A stretch of DNA of 5,962 nucleotides, from assembly GCA_021812825.1 (NCBI GenBank), contig JAKAMO010000139.1, forward strand, positions 1-5,962, read 5' to 3'. A program made the position numbers and the translations under genes. Numbering within the stretch: position 1 is the stretch's first letter; the number at the start of each line of letters is the position of its first letter. The DNA is from a bacterium (GTDB taxonomy: Bacteria > Elusimicrobiota > Elusimicrobia > Elusimicrobiales > UBA9959). Below the pieces are notes generated by a model that had not been told where the DNA came from, did not search any database, and worked only from the letters and a program-made list of their open reading frames with translations. Positions 1-3,589 of this stretch are shown one piece after another.

Positions 1-1062
1 GCTCCGGCTGTTCGCACGCTCGCGGTCCTGTCGCTCTGCGCCGCGTTCCCTCCGGCCGCCCCGGCCCTTATCTCCTCCTCCGGAGAATACCAGCTTGAAT
101 CCTCCGCCAGGCTTAGCGGGGGGGGGCTGCTGAGCGGCGGAGAGTATTCATCCAAGGGCGCCTCGGGCCAGATCTCGCTGCCGGCCGGCATCGGGAACTC
201 CCGCTCCGGCGCTTATTCTAACAGGAGCGGTTTCTATAACCCGCCCCATTTCACCTTCCAGAAAGGTCTTCCGGCGGCGGTGAAGTTCAACTCCGGTAAC
301 GCGGCCCTGACGCTCCCCGCCGGCGCGGTGGACAAGGAAGCGTTCGATATTACGCTTAACGACGATCCGGGCGCCAGGCCTTTAAGCGTGGATGCCGGGA
401 CCATAGATACGGCCAATTCGAAGATGGAGGCCAACGAGGGGGCCTGGGCGCGTCTTTTCACAGGAAATGCTACCGAGATGGGGCTGTTCGACGAGCAGGA
501 CTTCTGGCGCAAGCCCCTGCTGAAGGCGGGAAACCTCTCCCTGCGCTACCAGGACGACGACGGCGACGGCGTCCTGGACGGGTCCTTCCCGTCGGTAAGG
601 GTGGACACCATACGTACCTGGCAACTGGACGAGGAACTGGCAATGTGGACCAAGGTCCCCGGGGCCATATTCGACAAGGCTTCGCGCACTGTCTCCGTCC
701 CCTTCATGTCGCCCGGGGTATACTCGCTGCTGGGCTCCGTCGACGACGCCGTGAAGCATACCTACGCCTTCCCCGTCCCGTTCAGGCCTAACGGCCCGGC
801 AGCCGGTAGCGGGGCCGGCCAGAGCGGCACGGAAGCGGACGGCATCACTTTTACCAACGTTCCCCAAACCGGGGATATAGAGATCTACACGCTCGACGGA
901 CGCCTGGTGCGTAAACTGGTCATCCCGGAGGGGCTGCCCCTCCCGAAACTCAGCTGGGACGTGCGCACCTCCGGCGGCCAACGCGCGGCCAGCGGGGTCT
1001 ATATCTGGCGGGTGGTGTCCGGCTCGAACTCGAAGACCGGGAAACTAATGGTGATTTGGTAG
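1..1062 (+). CDS. Secreted protein with FlgD/T9SS-like C-terminal Ig domain (5' partial)
   Basis: The frame is open from base 1 to TAG at 1060-1062, giving 353 residues; the true start lies upstream. A GTG at 280 is in frame, but coding-like sequence precedes it, so it is not the start. The first ~24 residues (TLAVLSLCAAFPPAAPA) look like the core and cleavage region of a Sec signal peptide. Residues ~28-80 form a Gly/Ser-rich segment (EYQLESSARLS, then GQISLPAG). Residues ~94-115 read VKFNSGNAALTLPAGAV, resembling ZU5-type beta domains only loosely. Residues 185-193 (DDDGDGVLD) look like a calcium-binding Asp loop. Residues ~259-353 begin VPFRPNG and end with WDVRTSGGQ, ASGVYIWRV and GKLMVIW, the typical pattern of FlgD-like/T9SS-type C-terminal Ig domains. 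Such domains are known as export or cell-surface sorting signals in some phyla; that role here is inferred. Substrate or partner is unknown. Confidence 0.85.
   Translation, partial: APAVRTLAVLSLCAAFPPAAPALISSSGEYQLESSARLSGGGLLSGGEYSSKGASGQISLPAGIGNSRSGAYSNRSGFYNPPHFTFQKGLPAAVKFNSGNAALTLPAGAVDKEAFDITLNDDPGARPLSVDAGTIDTANSKMEANEGAWARLFTGNATEMGLFDEQDFWRKPLLKAGNLSLRYQDDDGDGVLDGSFPSVRVDTIRTWQLDEELAMWTKVPGAIFDKASRTVSVPFMSPGVYSLLGSVDDAVKHTYAFPVPFRPNGPAAGSGAGQSGTEADGITFTNVPQTGDIEIYTLDGRLVRKLVIPEGLPLPKLSWDVRTSGGQRAASGVYIWRVVSGSNSKTGKLMVIW
118..126 (+). repeat. G9 homopolymer tract in coding sequence
   Basis: Nine consecutive G encode Gly-Gly-Gly in the N-terminal part of the first gene. The frame is intact in this copy. 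Tracts of this length are prone to slippage and also to sequencing error. Confidence 0.9.
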
Positions 1063-1087
1063 GGGATGGCGGAAGTTCCGCTATCCC
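1063..1087 (+). terminator. Intergenic hairpin after first gene (possible weak terminator)
   Basis: GGGATGGCGGAA and TTCCGCTATCCC form a near-perfect inverted repeat centred on base 1075. It gives about 11 pairs, one of them G-U, with a three-base loop. It begins directly after the TAG stop and ends about 10 bases before the SD of the next gene. What follows is TGTAATTGCT rather than a U run, so a classic intrinsic terminator is doubtful. A partial terminator, an RNA-stability element or a processing site are alternatives. Confidence 0.5.
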
Positions 1088-1097
1088 TGTAATTGCT

Positions 1098-1104
1098 AAG
1101 GAGG
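1098..1104 (+). promoter_or_regulatory. Strong Shine-Dalgarno of second gene
   Basis: AAGGAGG lies four bases before ATG 1109. It is the only near-consensus, well-placed ribosome binding site in the window and fixes this start. Confidence 0.85.
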
Positions 1105-1108
1105 GAGT

Positions 1109-2035
1109 ATGAAGAAGGCAACGAAAGTGATTATTGCCCTGGTATGCGTCGCGGCGGCGGGCCGTCTGGCGCAAGCCGCGGACAATGGTACGGAGTTCGG
1201 AGTAGAGGACGACCTCACCGTGCTCGGCACCGGCGGAACGGCGCTGGACCCGGACCTGGAGGTGAAGGGCTTCACGGTCTTCGGGTCCACCCAGTCCGCC
1301 CCGGCGCTCGGTATTCCGGTGGCTCCCGGCAACATATTCGCCAACGGGTACGTGCAGGTATCCAGCGGAATGTACGTGGCCGGCAGTTCCACCTTCACGC
1401 AGGCGGTGGAGTTGCAGGGCTACGGCGTGCTAAAGAGCACGGTGCAGTTCATGAACAACGCCGGCGCGCTGACCAACCTGTACTTCGACAACGGCGCGGC
1501 CAACGCGGGCAAGGTGCTTAAGGCTTCGGCCAACGGCTTCCTTACCTGGGAGACCGATAACACCGGCCTCGCCTCGCTGGGCAGTCCCTACCGTCTGCAG
1601 ATGGTGAACGCGGCCGGCACCGGCCTGGTGGATTCCCAGTTCATACAGAACGCCGGGGCCACCAACATAACCATGGTCAGCGGCTCGTCCATGACCATAC
1701 TCGGCGACGGTACCGACGGTCTGGGGGTCAATGGCGCCGCCAAGTTCACCGGCAACGTGAACCTGGGCGACGCGGCCGGAGACGCCATAACCGCCGTAGG
1801 CGCGCTGACGGCCCAGAACGGACTGTCCGTTACCGGCGGGAACGCCGCCGTCACCAACGACCTTACCGTCAACGGCAACGCGCAGCTGGGCAACGCGGTG
1901 ACGGACACCCACGCGATGAACAGGGCGGTAGAGGCCGGAGTGGCCCTCTCCGTGGACAGCGTGGGAACCTCAGGCAACTACGCCGCCAAGTTCTATTCCG
2001 GCGGCTCGCTGGCGGCCTGGATAAAGAAGAAATAA
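1109..2035 (+). CDS. Exported fibre-like surface protein, 308 residues
   Basis: ATG 1109 follows a strong SD and starts a clear Sec signal peptide: MKKATK, a hydrophobic core IIALVCVAAAG, and cleavage near AQA-AD at residues 23-24. The mature start (residues 28-62, TEFGVEDDLTVLG to GFTVFGSTQ) is almost the same as in the fourth gene. Next come NGYVQVSSGMYVAGSSTF, a GKVLKASANGFLTWETD segment (134-150), and Gly/Asn/Val-rich beta-repeat sequence around LGDAAGDAIT (~219-228) and VTNDLTVNGN. Such segments are common in phage tail fibres and large bacterial adhesins. The last 20 residues end SGGSLAAWIKKK, a tail shared with the third gene. There is no transmembrane anchor, catalytic motif or lipobox. 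The gene lies 46 bases after the first and is probably cotranscribed unless the intervening hairpin terminates. Function is unknown; an extracellular structural or adhesive role is inferred. Confidence 0.85.
   Translation: MKKATKVIIALVCVAAAGRLAQAADNGTEFGVEDDLTVLGTGGTALDPDLEVKGFTVFGSTQSAPALGIPVAPGNIFANGYVQVSSGMYVAGSSTFTQAVELQGYGVLKSTVQFMNNAGALTNLYFDNGAANAGKVLKASANGFLTWETDNTGLASLGSPYRLQMVNAAGTGLVDSQFIQNAGATNITMVSGSSMTILGDGTDGLGVNGAAKFTGNVNLGDAAGDAITAVGALTAQNGLSVTGGNAAVTNDLTVNGNAQLGNAVTDTHAMNRAVEAGVALSVDSVGTSGNYAAKFYSGGSLAAWIKKK
1190..1294 (+). repeat. Shared N-terminal cassette, copy 1 (second gene)
   Basis: Residues 28-62 match residues 55-89 of the fourth gene (3752-3856), 28 of 35 identical and ungapped. 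Many conserved codons differ only at the third base. The similarity continues less strongly through VSSG.Y..G.STF. Confidence 0.85.
1973..2032 (+). repeat. Shared C-terminal tail, copy 1 (second gene)
   Basis: The last 20 residues, GNYAAKFYSGGSLAAWIKKK, align end to end with the last 20 of the third gene. Eight are identical, including Y, SG, AAW and the final K, and several others are conservative. Confidence 0.6.
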
Positions 2036-2062
2036 GAAGCAGGTTCATGCTCCTCCTTATGG

Positions 2063-2086
2063 TCCGCCGGGAATAGGCCCGGTGGA
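2063..2086 (+). other. Intergenic hairpin between second and third genes
   Basis: TCCGCCGGG and CCCGGTGGA form a nine-pair stem with one G-U pair around a six-base loop. No U run follows, so this is not a standard terminator. It is the strongest structure in the 104-base gap, which otherwise shows no promoter I can defend. Confidence 0.4.
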
Positions 2087-2122
2087 AGTTGCGGGAGGGG
2101 CCGGGAATTTAGCGGGGCGTAG

Positions 2123-2137
2123 AGCCGGATACCGGCT
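2123..2137 (+). other. Small hairpin just upstream of third gene start
   Basis: AGCCGG and CCGGCT pair around the loop ATA, ending two bases before ATG 2140. It occupies the place where an SD would be expected, so it may influence initiation; this is inference. Confidence 0.4.
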
Positions 2138-2139
2138 TT

Positions 2140-3555
2140 ATGCGGCATATGAAAACGGTCGAAACGGCAAAAAAAGCGCTGGGCAGGCTCTTAACCGGGC
2201 TTGGCCTTGCCATGCCTGTTTCGCTGTTGCTGCTGGCTGGGGGCATTCTCTTCCCCGCTGCCGCGGCGGCCGAAGTTCCCGTCAAGTTCACCTACCAGGG
2301 CAACCTGCGCCAGAACGGGTTCCTGGTCAACGGCAGCCGCTCCATGGTCTTCCGCATCTATGATTCGTCCACGTCCGCCACGGAGCTCTGGGCCAGTCCC
2401 GCGTACAATGTCGACCTTTCGACAGGAATATTCCGTGTAACGCTGGAGCCGTCCATAGCGGACTGGGAGACCGGCAGCATGTGGCTTGAGCTGGAGATCG
2501 AAGGCAACCGCATGTCGCCTAGGGAGGAGCTCACCTCCTCTCCGTATTCGATAGATTCCCTGATGCTTTCCGGCAAGCGCTACACCACGGCCGCTTCAAC
2601 GCCTACGGCGTCGGCGCCTGGGGAGCTCTGGTACGACTCCTCTTCCGGCCTGGTGAAGTTCTGGAACGGGGCGGTCTGGGTGCCGACCTCAGGTTCCGGG
2701 GTGCCGGGACTGCATGCGCTTACTCACGCCGGTACGGGCACGGACCCTATAACTTCGTTAGGCACCCATACGGTGATGGGATATATCGGCGTTTCTTCTT
2801 CGGTCAGCGCGGGGTGGCTGCTGGGCGACGGCTCGGGGATATATGATCTCAACGCGTCACGGATATCTCTCGGCTCCCTTTCGGGGGACAGGATAGGCGC
2901 GGTGATAGTTTCGACGCACATAGTCGACGGGACGATACAGAACCAGGACCTCGCGGATAATTCGATAACGAGGGCCAAGCTCAACCAGTCGGGCTGCGCC
3001 AACGGCGATATACTGCAGTTGAGCGGAGGCCAGTGGGTCTGCGGCAGCGGGGCGGCCGGCGGGCTGGAGGTCGACCCGCTTTCAATACATGATCAGGATA
3101 CGTTGCAGAGCGGGGCGACGTTCTATGTGTCGTCCGGCACCGCCAACGATCTCAATATTAATAATATCCTTAAAGTGCCCGGAGTGGCTTATGTCTCTTC
3201 CGCCACCCTGACCGATCTTGACGTGGATAATTCCCTGAAGGTCATGGGGACGGCCAGACTTAAAGGCTCGTCTTCCCAGGAAGGGCTTTCCGTGGAGCCC
3301 ACCGGCAACGTCGCCATAGGCATGACGGGCGCGTCCGCCCGCCTGGAGGTCAGGGGCGCGGATACCCAGGCCTATAGCTTTTCCGTTTCCACGGGCGCCG
3401 CCCGCCAGGTAGTGGTCTCCACCTCCGGCGCCGTAGGCATAGGCACCGAGGCGCCGCGCGCGAAGATGGAAGTGGCGGGCACGCAGAACTCGGGAGAGTA
3501 CATAATGATATTGAATTCGGGCGACAAAGTGGCCGCATGGCTCAGGAACAAGTAG
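2140..3555 (+). CDS. Exported tail-fibre-like surface protein, 471 residues
   Basis: ATG 2140 or ATG 2149 is the start; an in-frame TAG at 2110 rules out more upstream sequence. No clear SD precedes either. The signal peptide has a basic n-region, core PVSLLLLAGGILFP and cleavage after A44 (AAAAA-EVPV). Residues ~45-149 (TYQGNLRQNGF, MVFRIYD, LWASP, WLELEIEGN, SPREELTSSPY, SGKRYT) match a widespread N-terminal beta domain of secreted fibre-like proteins. Then come LWYD and KFWNGAVW (163-180), HALTHAGTGTDPIT (192-205, phage-collar style), GDGSGI (229-234) and VDGTIQNQDLADNSITRAKL. After these lie Cys286 and Cys301 in a GC..GDIL...GGQWVCG unit, a 22-residue tandem repeat (329-372), and VAIGMTG...LEVRG and VGIGTEAP...MEVAG. 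The C-terminus SGDKVAAWLRNK matches the tail of the second gene. No enzyme motif is seen; an extracellular fibre or adhesin role is inferred. Confidence 0.85.
   Translation: MRHMKTVETAKKALGRLLTGLGLAMPVSLLLLAGGILFPAAAAAEVPVKFTYQGNLRQNGFLVNGSRSMVFRIYDSSTSATELWASPAYNVDLSTGIFRVTLEPSIADWETGSMWLELEIEGNRMSPREELTSSPYSIDSLMLSGKRYTTAASTPTASAPGELWYDSSSGLVKFWNGAVWVPTSGSGVPGLHALTHAGTGTDPITSLGTHTVMGYIGVSSSVSAGWLLGDGSGIYDLNASRISLGSLSGDRIGAVIVSTHIVDGTIQNQDLADNSITRAKLNQSGCANGDILQLSGGQWVCGSGAAGGLEVDPLSIHDQDTLQSGATFYVSSGTANDLNINNILKVPGVAYVSSATLTDLDVDNSLKVMGTARLKGSSSQEGLSVEPTGNVAIGMTGASARLEVRGADTQAYSFSVSTGAARQVVVSTSGAVGIGTEAPRAKMEVAGTQNSGEYIMILNSGDKVAAWLRNK
3124..3255 (+). repeat. 66-base tandem repeat, two copies (third gene)
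   Basis: Copies at 3124-3189 and 3190-3255 encode YVSSGTANDLN...KVPGVA and YVSSATLTDLD...KVMGTA, 13 of 22 residues identical without gaps. Alternating hydrophobic residues suggest stacked beta strands. Confidence 0.75.
3310..3480 (+). repeat. Two VGIGT..P...LDV fibre motifs (third gene)
   Basis: The 16-residue units at 3310-3357 (VAIGMTGASARLEVRG) and 3433-3480 (VGIGTEAPRAKMEVAG) belong to a motif common in tail-fibre-like proteins. Four related units occur in the fourth gene. Confidence 0.75.
3493..3552 (+). repeat. Shared C-terminal tail, copy 2 (third gene)
   Basis: The last 20 residues, GEYIMILNSGDKVAAWLRNK, match the end of the second gene in spacing and in Y, SG, AAW and terminal K. 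Both copies sit exactly at the stop codon. Confidence 0.6.
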
Positions 3556-3573
3556 CGCTTCGGGATTCTCGGC

Positions 3574-3579
3574 GGAGGT
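3574..3579 (+). promoter_or_regulatory. Likely Shine-Dalgarno of fourth gene
   Basis: GGAGGT precedes ATG 3590 by 10 bases. It is the best SD-like sequence in the gap and favours the 3590 start. ATG 3638 has only the weaker GGTGAAGG upstream (3622-3629). Confidence 0.5.
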
Positions 3580-3589
3580 TTCAGCTATA

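Noticed and set aside
382..981. Minus-strand open frame of 199 codons opposite the first gene
   Set aside because: It is antisense to a frame with signal peptide remnant and clear C-terminal domain motifs; its Gly/Arg/Val-rich translation has no recognisable domain. High GC makes long antisense frames common.
2047..2076. Nine-codon mini-ORF (MLLLMVRRE) before the intergenic hairpin, as an attenuation leader
   Set aside because: The downstream gene is not biosynthetic, the hairpin lacks a U run, and no alternative structure is evident. Leu and Arg codons in nine triplets are easily chance.
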